64,000 nt of DNA from Rhodanobacter sp. FDAARGOS 1247 (GCF_016889805.1 NZ_CP069535.1:1922001-1986000), one strand, 5' to 3'; shown: positions 14,919-25,573, counted from the stretch's first letter. Translations and numbers: made by a program. Notes: generated by a model from the letters alone, not told the origin.

Positions 14919-17306
14919 TCAGTTCCTGAGCGGCTTGCCGGTGGACATGGTGTGGGCGATGCGGGCCTGGGTCTTTTCGGTCTTGGCCAGCTCCACGAAG
15001 TGCTTGCGCTCCAGCGCCAGCAGCCATTCCTCGTCGACGGTCGAGCCGCGTTCGATCACGCCGCCGCACAAGGTGTCGGCGATGCGCGTGGCGATGTCGA
15101 TGTCGTGCGGCGAGGCGAAGTAACCGGCCTGCAGGTTGGCCAGCGAGGCCTTGAACGTGGCGGTGCCGACATCACCGGCGACCGGGATGGCGTTGGCAGG
15201 CAGGGGCGGGCGGTAGCCGGATTCGGCCAGCGCGTTGGCCACCTGCTTGGCCACATAGAGCAGCTCGTAGGCGTTGAACACGACCACGTCGCTGTCGCGC
15301 AGCAGGCCCAGGTTCTTCGCCTCGAACGCGCTGGCGGAGACCTTGGCCATCGCCACCGTCTCGAACACCTTCTTCAGCTCCTCGAACGGATCGGCCGGGT
15401 TGGCCTTCGCGGCGCGGATCGCCAGTTCATGCAGGCCGCCACCGGCGGGCAGCAGGCCGACGCCGGCCTCGACCAGGCCGATGTAGCTTTCGAGTGCTGC
15501 AACCGTCCGGGCGGAATGCATCTGGAATTCGCAGCCACCACCGAAGGCCATGCCGCGCACGGCGGACACCACCGGCACCAGGGCGTGCTTGATCGCCATG
15601 CTGGTGCGCTGGAAGTTGGCGACCATGTGCTCGAAGTCGTCGAACTTGCCATCCTTCAGCAGGCCCAGCGCACCCTTCAGGTCCGCGCCGGCGGAGAACG
15701 GTTCGCCGGTCTGCCAGATCACCACGGCCTTGAGCTTTTCCTCGGCCAGCTTGATCGCGTGCTGGATGCCGTCGAGCACGTGGTCGTTGACGGTGTTCAT
15801 CTTGGTCTTGAACGAGATGATGCCGATGCCGTCGTCGCCCAGCGTCCACAGGCGCACGCCGTCGTTCTCCCACACGGTGCTGCCGGTGTCGAACTTCTCG
15901 CCCAGGATCGGATCGGGGAACAGCTGGCGCTGGTACACCGGGTGCTGCGAACGCGGCTTGTCGGCGTTGGCGCTGGCCGAGTACGAACCGTCCTTGCCGT
16001 GCACGCCCTTGCGACCGTCGGTGACCCAGGCGGGCAGGGGCGCGTTGCTCATCGCCTTGCCGGCCTTGATGTCTTCGTTGATCCATTCGGCGATCTGCTG
16101 CCAGCCGGCGGCCTGCCAGGTTTCGAACGGGCCGAGCTTCCAGCCGTAGCCCCAGCGGATGGCGAAGTCGACGTCGCGGGCGGTGTCGGCGATGTCGGCC
16201 AGGTGGTAGGCGCTGTAGTGGAACAGGTCGCGGAAGCTGGCCCACAGGAACTGCGCCTGCGGGTCGCTGGAGGCGCGCAGCTTACTGAACTTCTCGGCCG
16301 GGTCCTTGATGGCCAGGATCGCGGCGACTTCGTCGGAAGGCTTCTGTTCGGACGGGCGGAAGTCCTGCTTCTCAACATCCAGCACGACAATGTCCTTGCC
16401 GACCTTCTTGTAGAAGCCGCCGCCGGTCTTCTGGCCCAGCGCGCCCTTGTCGATCAGGCCCTGCAGCCACACCGGCGCCTTGAAATACTGGTGCCACGGA
16501 TCGTCGGGCAGGGTGTCGGCCATGGTCTTGATGACGTGGGCCATGGTGTCCAGGCCGACCACGTCCGCGGTGCGGTAGGTGGCGCTCTTGGGGCGACCCA
16601 GCGCCGGGCCGGTCAGCGCGTCGACGGTGTCGAAGCCGAGCTTGAACTGGTCGGTGTGGTACATCGCCGACAGCATCGAGAACACGCCGATGCGGTTGCC
16701 GATGAAGTTCGGGGTGTCCTTGGCGATCACCACGCCCTTGCCGACGGTGGTGACCAGGAAGGCCTCGAGGCCGTCCAGCACGTTCTTGTCGGTGAGCCTG
16801 GTCGGGATCAGCTCGACCAGGTGCATGTAGCGCGGCGGGTTGAAGAAGTGCACGCCGCAGAAGCGATGGCGCATTTCCTCGGGCAGCGCCTCGGCCAGCG
16901 TGTTGATCGACAGGCCGGAGGTGTTGGAGGCGATGATCGCGGTCTTGGACAGGTGGCCGGCGATCTTCTTGTAGAGGTCGAGCTTCCAGTCCATCCGCTC
17001 GGCGATCGCCTCGATCACCAGGTCGACGTCCTTCAGATGGTCGAGATCGTCGTCGTAGTTGGCCGGGATGATCGAGGCGGCCAGCGCCTTGTCGGCCAGC
17101 GGGGCGGGTGACAGCTTGGCCAGGTTGGCGATCGCCTTCAGCGCGATGCTGCTCTTGGGGCCTTCTTTCGCGGGCAGGTCGAACAACACGGTTTCAACGC
17201 CGGCATTGGTCAGGTGCGCGGCGATCTGCGCGCCCATGACACCGGCGCCCAGCACGGCGGCCTTGCGGATGCGCAAGCCGGGGGTGGGGGAGGATGCAGC
17301 AGTCAT
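14919..17306 (-). CDS. 3-hydroxyacyl-CoA dehydrogenase / enoyl-CoA hydratase
   Basis: 795 residues. The NAD-binding 3-hydroxyacyl-CoA dehydrogenase part is N-terminal (VLGAGVMGAQIAAHLTNAG at 17-35, then the HFFNPPRYMHLVE signature), and the enoyl-CoA hydratase/crotonase part is C-terminal (oxyanion loops around EPFSAGADLKG and VRGMAFGGGCEF). This domain order is the FadN type, the reverse of FadB. It carries out the two middle steps of beta-oxidation and hands 3-ketoacyl-CoA to the downstream thiolase. ATG 17306 follows TTGGAGAAGCC. The TetR gene lies 38 bp upstream on the same strand. Confidence 0.93.
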   Translation of the reverse strand: MTAASSPTPGLRIRKAAVLGAGVMGAQIAAHLTNAGVETVLFDLPAKEGPKSSIALKAIANLAKLSPAPLADKALAASIIPANYDDDLDHLKDVDLVIEAIAERMDWKLDLYKKIAGHLSKTAIIASNTSGLSINTLAEALPEEMRHRFCGVHFFNPPRYMHLVELIPTRLTDKNVLDGLEAFLVTTVGKGVVIAKDTPNFIGNRIGVFSMLSAMYHTDQFKLGFDTVDALTGPALGRPKSATYRTADVVGLDTMAHVIKTMADTLPDDPWHQYFKAPVWLQGLIDKGALGQKTGGGFYKKVGKDIVVLDVEKQDFRPSEQKPSDEVAAILAIKDPAEKFSKLRASSDPQAQFLWASFRDLFHYSAYHLADIADTARDVDFAIRWGYGWKLGPFETWQAAGWQQIAEWINEDIKAGKAMSNAPLPAWVTDGRKGVHGKDGSYSASANADKPRSQHPVYQRQLFPDPILGEKFDTGSTVWENDGVRLWTLGDDGIGIISFKTKMNTVNDHVLDGIQHAIKLAEEKLKAVVIWQTGEPFSAGADLKGALGLLKDGKFDDFEHMVANFQRTSMAIKHALVPVVSAVRGMAFGGGCEFQMHSARTVAALESYIGLVEAGVGLLPAGGGLHELAIRAAKANPADPFEELKKVFETVAMAKVSASAFEAKNLGLLRDSDVVVFNAYELLYVAKQVANALAESGYRPPLPANAIPVAGDVGTATFKASLANLQAGYFASPHDIDIATRIADTLCGGVIERGSTVDEEWLLALERKHFVELAKTEKTQARIAHTMSTGKPLRN

Positions 17307-17344
17307 TGGCTTCTCCAAACGTGCAAGAGGTGGGACAGGTGAAT

Positions 17345-17959
17345 TCAGGGGTGGCTGAGACCGGCCACGGCGAAGCGGATCAGGTGCAGGGCGGTCTGTT
17401 CGCGATGGGCGTTCTCGCTGACATCGCTTTTGCGCTGGATCATGCCGAAGCCGGACATCGCGTGGGTCAGCGCGCCGGTCACCAGATCGATGCGCCAGTA
17501 CAGCTCCTGCTTGCTCAACTGGGGCAACAGGCGGGCGAACTCGGCGGTGAACTGGCGCATGACATGGCCGTAGTTGGCGGACAGGAACTGGCGCAGGGTG
17601 TCGTCGTGTTCGGCGAAGGCGCGGGCCAGCACGCGCATGAACAGGGCGCCGCTGTCGTCGTGGGAAAGGTCGAGCGCCGGGCGGATGAAGGCTTCGAGCA
17701 CGTCTTCCAGGGTGGTCTCGGGCGCGCCGGCGACCTGCGCCAGTGCGGCCAGTCGGCTTTCGTTCAGCGCGTCGAGGCGGCGACGGAACACCTCCTCCAC
17801 CAGCTTTTCCTTCGAACCGAAGTGGTAATTGACGGCGGCCAGGTTCACCCCGGCATTGGTGGTCAGCTGGCGCAGCGAGGCGCCTTCGAAACCGCGCTGG
17901 GCAAACAGCAGCTCGGCGGCGCCCAGGATGCGGTCCTTGGTTGAAACGGAGCTGTTCAC
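17345..17959 (-). CDS. TetR-family regulator, PsrA/FadR-like
   Basis: 204 residues. N-terminal HTH (SLRQLTTNAGVNLAAVNYHFGSKEKLVEEVF, with the hallmark NYHFGSK turn) and a helical ligand domain. It heads a same-strand run of beta-oxidation genes. Two perfect CAAACGATCGTTTG palindromes lie 31 and 72 bp upstream of its ATG and match the PsrA operator pattern (G/C)AAAC-N2-4-GTTT(G/C). It is therefore likely an acyl-CoA or fatty-acid responsive repressor of itself and of fatty-acid degradation. Target range is inferred. Confidence 0.88.
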   Translation of the reverse strand: MNSSVSTKDRILGAAELLFAQRGFEGASLRQLTTNAGVNLAAVNYHFGSKEKLVEEVFRRRLDALNESRLAALAQVAGAPETTLEDVLEAFIRPALDLSHDDSGALFMRVLARAFAEHDDTLRQFLSANYGHVMRQFTAEFARLLPQLSKQELYWRIDLVTGALTHAMSGFGMIQRKSDVSENAHREQTALHLIRFAVAGLSHP

Positions 17960-17990
17960 GGAAGGACCATCCAGCAGCCTGAGGCCGGTT

Positions 17991-18004
17991 CAAACGATCG
18001 TTTG
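17991..18004. promoter_or_regulatory. TetR/PsrA-type operator, proximal copy
   Basis: CAAACGATCGTTTG, a perfect 14-bp palindrome, identical to 18032-18045. Centres are 41 bp apart, about four helical turns, so both dimers would sit on the same DNA face. Confidence 0.7.
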
Positions 18005-18031
18005 AGCATACGCGGACAGCTCCGCAGCCGT

Positions 18032-18045
18032 CAAACGATCGTTTG
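18032..18045. promoter_or_regulatory. TetR/PsrA-type operator, distal copy
   Basis: Second CAAACGATCGTTTG. It lies 148 bp before ndk and could also influence ndk transcription, though its main target is presumably the TetR promoter. Confidence 0.7.
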
Positions 18046-18193
18046 TTGCAAACCCGCCGCGACTTGCGTATGGGTTAGAATCTGTCACAATTTCGTGAGC
18101 TAAATCCTCAATCTCTGACAGATTTGGCCTCAGCCGGCCTCGACTGGCGACCATCCCTTTCCCAATCATCCGTTTTTTCCGGAGCAGACCCGT

Positions 18194-18619
18194 ATGGCGC
18201 TGGAGCGCACTCTTTCCATCATCAAGCCCGACGCCGTTGCCAAGAACGTCATCGGCCAGATCTACGCACGCTTCGAACAGGCCGGCCTGAAGATCGTCGC
18301 CGCCAAGATGAAGCAGCTGTCGCGCCAGGAAGCCGAAGGCTTCTACGCCGTGCACAGCGAGCGCCCGTTCTTCAAGGCGCTGGTCGATTTCATGATCTCC
18401 GGCCCGGTGATGATTTCCGCGCTGGAAGGCGAGAACGCCGTGCTGGCCCACCGTGACCTGATGGGCGCGACCAATCCGAAGGAAGCCGCGCCGGGCACGA
18501 TCCGCGCCGACTTCGCCGAGTCGATCGACGCCAACGCCGTGCATGGTTCCGACGCCGTCGACACCGCCAAGGTGGAGATTGCTTATTTCTTCGCCGCCAC
18601 CGAAGTTTGCCCGAGGTAA
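18194..18619 (+). CDS. ndk: Nucleoside diphosphate kinase
   Basis: 141 residues, full family length. Starts [15 protein letters not shown] and has the active-site His in NAVHGSDA (phosphohistidine) and the KPDAV nucleotide-binding stretch. Transfers the gamma-phosphate from ATP to NDPs and dNDPs in the cytoplasm. First gene of the run ndk-rlmN-pilF-rodZ, which is the usual order in Xanthomonadales. The upstream region 17960-18193 is AT-richer near 18070-18110 and probably holds its promoter, but no clear -35 box is visible. Confidence 0.97.
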   Translation: MALERTLSIIKPDAVAKNVIGQIYARFEQAGLKIVAAKMKQLSRQEAEGFYAVHSERPFFKALVDFMISGPVMISALEGENAVLAHRDLMGATNPKEAAPGTIRADFAESIDANAVHGSDAVDTAKVEIAYFFAATEVCPR

Positions 18620-18622
18620 GTC

Positions 18623-19748
<1,126 letters not shown>

Positions 19749-19759
<11 letters not shown>

Positions 19760-20537
19760 GCGGGTAGTGCTGTTCAGCCTTTGGCTGCCATTGGCAGGTT
19801 GCGTCACCACGCACAGCGACAGCAGCTCGCTGGGCAAGAGCATGCCGCAGAGCAGCCAGAGTGATCAGGCTCAGGAAGCCGCCCGCATCCATACCGAACT
19901 GGCCCAGCGTTACCTCAATTCGGGCGACCTGCAGACGGCCCTGGAAAAAGTGACCAAGGCGCTGCAGTTCGATCCCCGCTACGCGCCGGCCCACACCGTG
20001 ATCGCCGTCATCTACGAGCGCATCAACAGGCTGCCCGAGGCCGAGGAGCATTACCGCAAGGCGGTTGCACTGGAGCCGAACAAGGGGGCGCCCAACAACA
20101 ACCTGGGTGTATTCCTCTGCCATACCGGCAAGATCGCCGAGGCGGACCAGTATTTCCGCAAGGCGATAGCCGACCCGTTCTACCAGACTCCGGACGTGGC
20201 CTTGACCAATGCCGGTGTCTGCCAGTTTCGCGCCCACGACATTGCGGGGGGGGAAGCGAGTTTTCGTGACGCCATCGCAAGAAATCCGGGTAATGCAGAG
20301 GCACTCTTCCAGCTTGCAAATACGCTTTACCTGAACAAGGATGCGTTTCGCGCCAGGGCGTTCCTCCAGCGGTTCGATGCGCTGGGCCAACCCACGGCCG
20401 CGTCACTCAAACTGGGGCACGACATCGAAACACGTCTGGGCAATAAGGAAGGCGCCCTCACTTACAGCAAGCGACTGCTGAGCCAGTTCCCGGATTCGGA
20501 GCAGGCGCAGGCGCTGAATTCAACGACCCGCCAATGA
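19749..20537 (+). CDS. pilF: Type IV pilus biogenesis lipoprotein PilF/PilW
   Basis: 262 residues. Lipobox LAGC (Cys18) after a short hydrophobic signal, then about five TPR units (for example [20 protein letters not shown], then [20 protein letters not shown]). PilF/PilW is the outer-membrane pilotin for PilQ secretin assembly in type IV pilus systems. Position between rlmN and rodZ is the expected one. Overlaps the next gene by 4 bp. Confidence 0.92.
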
Positions 20538-21523
20538 CCTCCATGCAATCCCAGCCGACCGGGCAGAGCTCCGACAAGCCCGAATTGTTCGGTATCAATT
20601 TGCCCAACATGGATGTGTCCCCGACAGACCCCCACGCGGTAAGTTTCGGCAGTCGCCTGCATGGGGCGCGTGAAGCCCGCGGGCTGGACCTGGAAGCCTG
20701 TGCCCATACGCTGAAGTTGCCCGCCCGCATACTGCGCCAGCTCGAGCGCGACCAGCACGAGGGCATTGATTCCAAGGTCTACTTGGCCAGCTATATCGGC
20801 AAATATGGTCGCTACCTGGGTATCAACGAGGCATCGATCCAGGTGGAACTGGATCGCATCCGGCAGGTCGAGACACCTTTGGTAGCCACGGGCGGCATCT
20901 CGCATTCGCGCTTCCTGCTGGATCGTTACGCCACGGCCGCCACCTACGTCGTGCTTACCGCGGTGATCGTGGTGCCGATGATCTGGCTGGGCGTGCGCGG
21001 CACGCTGGATCGGGATCTCACCCATCTCGCCCCGCTTGACGCAGCACCGGTAGCGCAGATCGAGGCGCCCGCCGTCGAGGCCGCCAGGACTGACGGGCAG
21101 ACGCCCGTCAACAGCTTGCCGCCGGTGCAGCAGGTCGCGCCGCCGGCGCAGGATCAGCCGCTGCTCGCCTCCATGGCGCCATTTCCCAGCCTGGAAAACA
21201 GCAGCCTGACGCCTGCACGACCGACACCACCCGTGGTCGAAACCGGCGTGGGTGACCATAGCCTCAGCATGACGCTTACTTCGGCGAGCTGGGTGGAAGT
21301 GGTGCAGGCGGACGGCACGCGACTGGAATACGGCTTGCTTCCTGCCGGAACCAGCAAGACCTACCACAGCAGCCAGGCGCTGGACGTGCGCATCGGCAAC
21401 GCCAACGGTGCACAGGTGGTGATCGACGGCGCCACGGTCGGCCTCGATGATTTCCGCCGGGCCAACGTGGCCCGTTTCCGCGTGCGAATGCAGGACGGCA
21501 AGGCTTCCGCAGCCAGCCTCTGA
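20534..21523 (+). CDS. rodZ: RodZ-like HTH membrane protein
   Basis: 329 residues. Cytoplasmic Cro/CI-type HTH at about 35-100 (FGSRLHGAREARGLDLEACA, then LKLPARILRQLERD), one membrane helix near 138-156 (VVLTAVIVVPMIWLGV), a Pro/Ala-rich periplasmic linker, and a C-terminal DUF4115 beta domain (SMTLTSASWVEVVQADG). RodZ links MreB to the elongasome and shapes the cell. Coupled to pilF by a 4-bp overlap. In E. coli ispG and hisS come next; here yfgM does. Confidence 0.88.
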   Translation: MTSMQSQPTGQSSDKPELFGINLPNMDVSPTDPHAVSFGSRLHGAREARGLDLEACAHTLKLPARILRQLERDQHEGIDSKVYLASYIGKYGRYLGINEASIQVELDRIRQVETPLVATGGISHSRFLLDRYATAATYVVLTAVIVVPMIWLGVRGTLDRDLTHLAPLDAAPVAQIEAPAVEAARTDGQTPVNSLPPVQQVAPPAQDQPLLASMAPFPSLENSSLTPARPTPPVVETGVGDHSLSMTLTSASWVEVVQADGTRLEYGLLPAGTSKTYHSSQALDVRIGNANGAQVVIDGATVGLDDFRRANVARFRVRMQDGKASAASL

Positions 21524-21575
21524 TCGCCATTCCGGGCCGCTTCGGGCGCGCCATTTCGGTTATGCTTGCCCACTG

Positions 21576-21612
21576 ACGTCCACTCGGTCTCGAGTGGACG
21601 TGACCGGCTTTT
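21576..21612 (+). terminator. Hairpin between rodZ and yfgM
   Basis: Perfect 11-bp stem ACGTCCACTCG / CGAGTGGACGT with loop GTCT, followed by GACCGGCTTTTC. The T-run is weak and displaced, so it may be an attenuating or processing site instead of a full terminator. Confidence 0.5.
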
Positions 21613-21678
21613 CCCTTGATTTATCGCACTGGCCTCTGCACGCGTCCGCGGGCGCGCGGCCTTTTGAATGGTGATTGC

Positions 21679-22329
21679 ATGGCATTTGAAGAATACGACA
21701 AGTACGAACAGAGCGAGCTGGTTCAGAAGTGGCTGCGCGAGAATGGTGTGTCGATCATCGTCGGCATCGCGATCGGTCTGGTCGGCATCTTCGGATGGCA
21801 GCAGTGGCGCAAGCACCAGGCTGGCAACGAGGCCGAGGCCTCCCAGCTCTATCAGCAGGTGCAGATCGCGCAGGCCTCGGGCAAGACCGATGCCGCCGCG
21901 CAACTGACCGATCAGCTGATGAAGGATTACGGGAAGTCGCCATTTGCCGTGTTCGCCGTCAGTGATCGTGCGAAACAGCAAGTCGAGGCCAAGCAGTTTG
22001 ACAAGGCCGAGGCCTCGCTGGAATGGGCCGAGAGCCATGCCACCGAACCGGTACTGAAGTCGCTCACGCAGTTGCGCAAGGCCCAGGTGGAAATGGCCAG
22101 CGACAACGGCAAGGCGGCCCTGGCCACCCTCGACAAGATTCCGGCGGACAGCTATCAGGGACTGGCGCAGGAACTCCGCGGTGATGTGCTGGTCAAGCTT
22201 GGACGCCCGGACGAAGCCCGCAAGGCCTATCAGGCTGCCATGTCGGCACTGGGCGAGGAGGCGCCGCAACGCGGCGCGCTGCAGATGAAAATCGATGATC
22301 TGGCTGTGGCCGGGAAGCAGGGTGCATGA
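21679..22329 (+). CDS. yfgM: YfgM-type tetratricopeptide membrane protein
   Basis: 216 residues. Starts MAFEEYDKYEQSELVQKWLREN, then one membrane helix (VSIIVGIAIGLVGIFGWQQW, about 24-43) and a periplasmic TPR-like helical part. YfgM associates with the Sec translocon and the chaperone PpiD in E. coli. Start at ATG 21679 follows family alignment; 63 upstream in-frame bases are not conserved in style. Overlaps bamB by 4 bp, and the pair precedes der as in most gammaproteobacteria. Confidence 0.9.
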   Translation: MAFEEYDKYEQSELVQKWLRENGVSIIVGIAIGLVGIFGWQQWRKHQAGNEAEASQLYQQVQIAQASGKTDAAAQLTDQLMKDYGKSPFAVFAVSDRAKQQVEAKQFDKAEASLEWAESHATEPVLKSLTQLRKAQVEMASDNGKAALATLDKIPADSYQGLAQELRGDVLVKLGRPDEARKAYQAAMSALGEEAPQRGALQMKIDDLAVAGKQGA

Positions 22330-23522
22330 AAAGATTTCTGTTGATCACGCTGGCTTCGCTGGCAACCCTCGCCGGTTGCCATTCCTTCAAGAAGGAAAAC
22401 GTCCAGCCGCCGACGCCGCTGGCCAAGGATTTCAAGTCGACGGTGCAGGTCACCCGCCTGTGGAAGACCACAGTCGGTGACGGCGCCCAGGTGAGCGGCG
22501 TGCGTTTGCGCCCGGCGGTGGTCGACGGCGTCCTGTATGCCGACAGCACCGACGGAAAAATCGCCGCCATCGACGCCACCAGCGGCAAGACGCTGTGGAC
22601 GAAGAGCTCGCGCACGCACGGCTGGTTTGGCTGGGGTGACAAGAAGCGCAAGGATGCCCAGTACGCGGGCGGCCCTGCGGTCAGCGGCGACCTGCTCGCG
22701 GTCGGCACGCTGGATGGTCACGTTTACGCCATGAGCGCCAAAGACGGCAACCCGCGCTGGGAAGTCGAAGTCAGCGGCGAAGTGATGGCGTCGCCGGTGA
22801 TCGTGGGCGACATGGTGATGGTGCGCACCGGTGACGGTCGCATTTATGCGCTGGACGCCGCGGACGGCCATCGTCGCTGGGTCTACGACCAGAGCACGGT
22901 GCCGCTGCTGAGTCTGCGTGGCAACGGCACGATGCTGGTGGCCAACGGCGTGCTGTTCTTCGGCAGCGACGACGGCAAGCTGGTGGCCCTGCGTCAGGAC
23001 AATGGTTCGAAGTTGTGGGAGCAGCGGCTGTCCAGCGGCGAAGGCCGCACCGAGATCGACAAGCTGAATGACGCCGACGGCTCGATCCTGCTGGACGGCA
23101 GCACGCTCTATGGCGCCGCCTACCACGGCAACCTGACCGCCATCGACGGCCCCAGCGGTCGCCCCTTGTGGTCGCACCCGTTCTCCACCTTCGATTCGCT
23201 GGCCAGCAATGCCGGCGCGATCTTCGGTGTCGACGACCAGTCCCAGGTGTGGGCGTTCGATCGCAGCACCGGCACCGACATGTGGAAGAACGCCTCGCTG
23301 AAATATCGCTGGGTCACCGGCCCCGCCGTGCAGGGCAACTATGTTGTCGTGGGCGACCTGGAAGGCTACGTGCACTGGTTGCAGAGCGGCGATGGCGCCC
23401 TGGCCGCCCGTGAGCGGCTGTCGAAGAAGGCGATCCGTGCCCAGCCGCTGGTGGTGGGCGACATCGTTTACGTCGAGGACGTCGAGGGCCACATCGGCGC
23501 CTACCGTCTGTCCTCACCCTGA
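22326..23522 (+). CDS. bamB: Outer membrane assembly lipoprotein BamB
   Basis: 398 residues. Lipobox LAGC (Cys18) in MKRFLLITLASLATLAGC, then eight-bladed PQQ-type beta-propeller repeats (GKIAAIDATSGKTLW, GRIYALDAADGHRRW, GNLTAIDGPSGRPLW and others). BamB is a periplasmic lipoprotein of the BAM complex that inserts beta-barrel proteins into the outer membrane. Coupled to yfgM by ATGA overlap and 22 bp ahead of der. Confidence 0.95.
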   Translation: MKRFLLITLASLATLAGCHSFKKENVQPPTPLAKDFKSTVQVTRLWKTTVGDGAQVSGVRLRPAVVDGVLYADSTDGKIAAIDATSGKTLWTKSSRTHGWFGWGDKKRKDAQYAGGPAVSGDLLAVGTLDGHVYAMSAKDGNPRWEVEVSGEVMASPVIVGDMVMVRTGDGRIYALDAADGHRRWVYDQSTVPLLSLRGNGTMLVANGVLFFGSDDGKLVALRQDNGSKLWEQRLSSGEGRTEIDKLNDADGSILLDGSTLYGAAYHGNLTAIDGPSGRPLWSHPFSTFDSLASNAGAIFGVDDQSQVWAFDRSTGTDMWKNASLKYRWVTGPAVQGNYVVVGDLEGYVHWLQSGDGALAARERLSKKAIRAQPLVVGDIVYVEDVEGHIGAYRLSSP

Positions 23523-23544
23523 TCGCTGGAACGAAGTACTTATC

Positions 23545-24948
23545 ATGTTGCCCGTCGTCGCACTGGTTGGTCGTCCGAATGTCGGTAAATCGACCCTGTT
23601 CAATGTGCTGACGCGCAGCCGTGACGCCCTCGTGGCCGACATGCCGGGCGTCACCCGCGATCGCCACTACGGCGTCTGCCGCAGCGGTGAGCGGCCGTTC
23701 GTGGTGGTTGATACCGGCGGCCTGTCCGGCGTCGAGGAAACCATGGACGTGCTCACCGCCAGGCAGGTGCGCCTGGCGATCGAGGAAGCGAACGTGCTGG
23801 TCTTCGTGGTGGACGCCCGCGACGGCCTGCTGCCGCAGGATTACGTGATCCTGGGCGAGCTGCGTCGCAGCGGCAAGCCGATCGTGGCGGTGGTCAACAA
23901 GACCGACGGCCTCGATGAGCAAGCCGTGCTGGCCGAGTTTTCCGCGTTCGGCATCGGCACCACGCTGCCGTTGTCGGCGGCGCACAATCGCGGCACCGAT
24001 GACCTGATCCGCGTCCTGCTGCCGATCATTCCCGCCGAGGAAGAGGGCAGCGTCGAGGCCGACGGCGAGGATGGCACCATCCGCGTCGCCATCGTGGGGC
24101 GCCCGAATGCTGGCAAGTCGACCCTGATCAATCGCCTGCTCGGCGAAGAGCGGTTGATCGTCTCCAACGTCGCCGGTACCACCCGCGATCCGATCCGGGT
24201 GCCGCTGGAGCGCGACGGCAAGCGTTATACGCTGATCGACACGGCCGGTATCCGGCGCAAGGCGCGGGTCGAGGAAGCCGTCGAGAAATTCAGCGTGATC
24301 AAGACGCTGCAGTCGATCGCCGCGGCCCAGGTCGTGGTGGTGATGATCGATGCCCGGGAAAACCTCGCCGACCAGGACCTCACCCTGATCGGTTACGCGA
24401 TGGACGAGGGCAGGGCGCTGGTCATCGCGATCAACAAGTGGGACGACATGGACCCGTACCAGCGCGACGAATGCCGCCGCGCGCTGGATCGTCGCCTGGT
24501 ATTCGCCGACTGGGCCAAGCAGGTGCAGATCTCCGCACTGCATGGTTCGGGCCTGCGCGAACTGATGCGCGCCGTGGTGCGTGCGCACGCGTCGGCCACC
24601 AAGGTGCTGGTGTCGTCCGATCTGACCAAGACGCTGGAAAAGGCCTACGAGAGCTACCAGCCGCCGCTGGTCAACGGCCATGCGCCGAAGCTGCGTTTCG
24701 CGCATCCGGGCGGCACCAATCCGCCCACCATCGTGATCCACGGCACCCGCACCAAGCACATCGCACCGGCATACCAGCGCTACCTGGAAAACTTCTTCCG
24801 CAAGCGCTACAAGCTCGAGGGCACGCCGATCCGCATCGCGTTCCGCGAGGGCGAAAACCCGTATGCCGGGCGCAAGAAGGTGCTGACCAAGGAACAGCAG
24901 CACAAGGCCCGCCGCCGCAAGAGCGAGCTGATCAGCCGCACGCGCTGA
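23545..24948 (+). CDS. der: GTPase Der (EngA), ribosome assembly
   Basis: 467 residues with two tandem G domains: GRPNVGKST near 8 with NKTD, and GRPNAGKST near 188 with NKWD, followed by a KH-like domain and a basic tail (RKKVLTKEQQHKARRRK). Essential for 50S subunit maturation. ATG 23545 is used; the open frame extends 200 bp into bamB, but MLPVVALVGRPNVGKST is the family start. Confidence 0.96.
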   Translation: MLPVVALVGRPNVGKSTLFNVLTRSRDALVADMPGVTRDRHYGVCRSGERPFVVVDTGGLSGVEETMDVLTARQVRLAIEEANVLVFVVDARDGLLPQDYVILGELRRSGKPIVAVVNKTDGLDEQAVLAEFSAFGIGTTLPLSAAHNRGTDDLIRVLLPIIPAEEEGSVEADGEDGTIRVAIVGRPNAGKSTLINRLLGEERLIVSNVAGTTRDPIRVPLERDGKRYTLIDTAGIRRKARVEEAVEKFSVIKTLQSIAAAQVVVVMIDARENLADQDLTLIGYAMDEGRALVIAINKWDDMDPYQRDECRRALDRRLVFADWAKQVQISALHGSGLRELMRAVVRAHASATKVLVSSDLTKTLEKAYESYQPPLVNGHAPKLRFAHPGGTNPPTIVIHGTRTKHIAPAYQRYLENFFRKRYKLEGTPIRIAFREGENPYAGRKKVLTKEQQHKARRRKSELISRTR

Positions 24949-24955
24949 ACAGGCT

Positions 24956-25504
24956 TCAGTCGAGGTCCCGCGGTATCCATCCGTATACCGCGGCGTCGCG
25001 CGCCCGGCCTTCAACCCACAGCCGTTGCCGGGCGATCGCCTCGAATTTTGCGCCGAGACTTCTGGCGACGGCGTGGCTGGCCAGGTTGTCGGGCAGGATC
25101 ACGATCTCGATGCGGACCAGCCCGAGTTGCGAGAAGCCGAAGCGGGCCACCCGCCGCGCCGCTGCAACGGCGACACCGCGCCGCTGGCAGGATTCACGCA
25201 CCCAGTAACCCAGGTTGGCGCTGCGATGCAGCCGGTTGTGCTGGTTGAGGCCAGCGGCACCCAGCAATCGCCCGGAACCGGCTTCGAAGACCGGAAACGC
25301 GAAATGATCCCCGCTGGCCCAGCCTGTCTGGCAGTGTGCGATCCAGGTCAGGGCATCGCTCAGGTCGTAGTCCGCGCGACACCACGGCAGCCAGGGCCCG
25401 ACGCTGGCCACGGATTCGCGGGCAGCTTCCACCAGCGCCGGCGCATCTTCCTCCCTCCATATCCGCAGGTGCAGGCGATCGTCGCTCAATCCGGTGATGT
25501 CCAT
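24956..25504 (-). CDS. GNAT-family N-acetyltransferase (RimJ/RimL-like)
   Basis: 182 residues from ATG 25504. RimJ/RimL layout: RLHLRIWREEDAPALVEA at the start, W in VGPWLPWC, and the acetyl-CoA loop in ESCQRRGVAVAAARRV, then GLVRIEIVILPDNLASHAVARSLGA. Probably acetylates an N-terminal amine of a protein, or an antibiotic or metabolite; the substrate cannot be told. It is convergent with der (7 bp apart) and divergent from folD. A longer in-frame extension into folD is a shadow. Confidence 0.87.
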   Translation of the reverse strand: MDITGLSDDRLHLRIWREEDAPALVEAARESVASVGPWLPWCRADYDLSDALTWIAHCQTGWASGDHFAFPVFEAGSGRLLGAAGLNQHNRLHRSANLGYWVRESCQRRGVAVAAARRVARFGFSQLGLVRIEIVILPDNLASHAVARSLGAKFEAIARQRLWVEGRARDAAVYGWIPRDLD

Positions 25505-25573
25505 GCGCGGCCCGTGTTTGTGTGCATGTGATCCAGCCCCGATAATGCACGACTCCCCAGCCAGGTGACATCC

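Noticed and set aside
14892..17111. 739-codon plus-strand frame
   Set aside because: Shadow of the beta-oxidation gene on the other strand; composition is low-complexity Gly/Val/His.
18060..18110. ndk promoter (TTGCGT ... TTAGAAT)
   Set aside because: Spacing between the two elements does not fit a sigma-70 promoter, so I left it unannotated.
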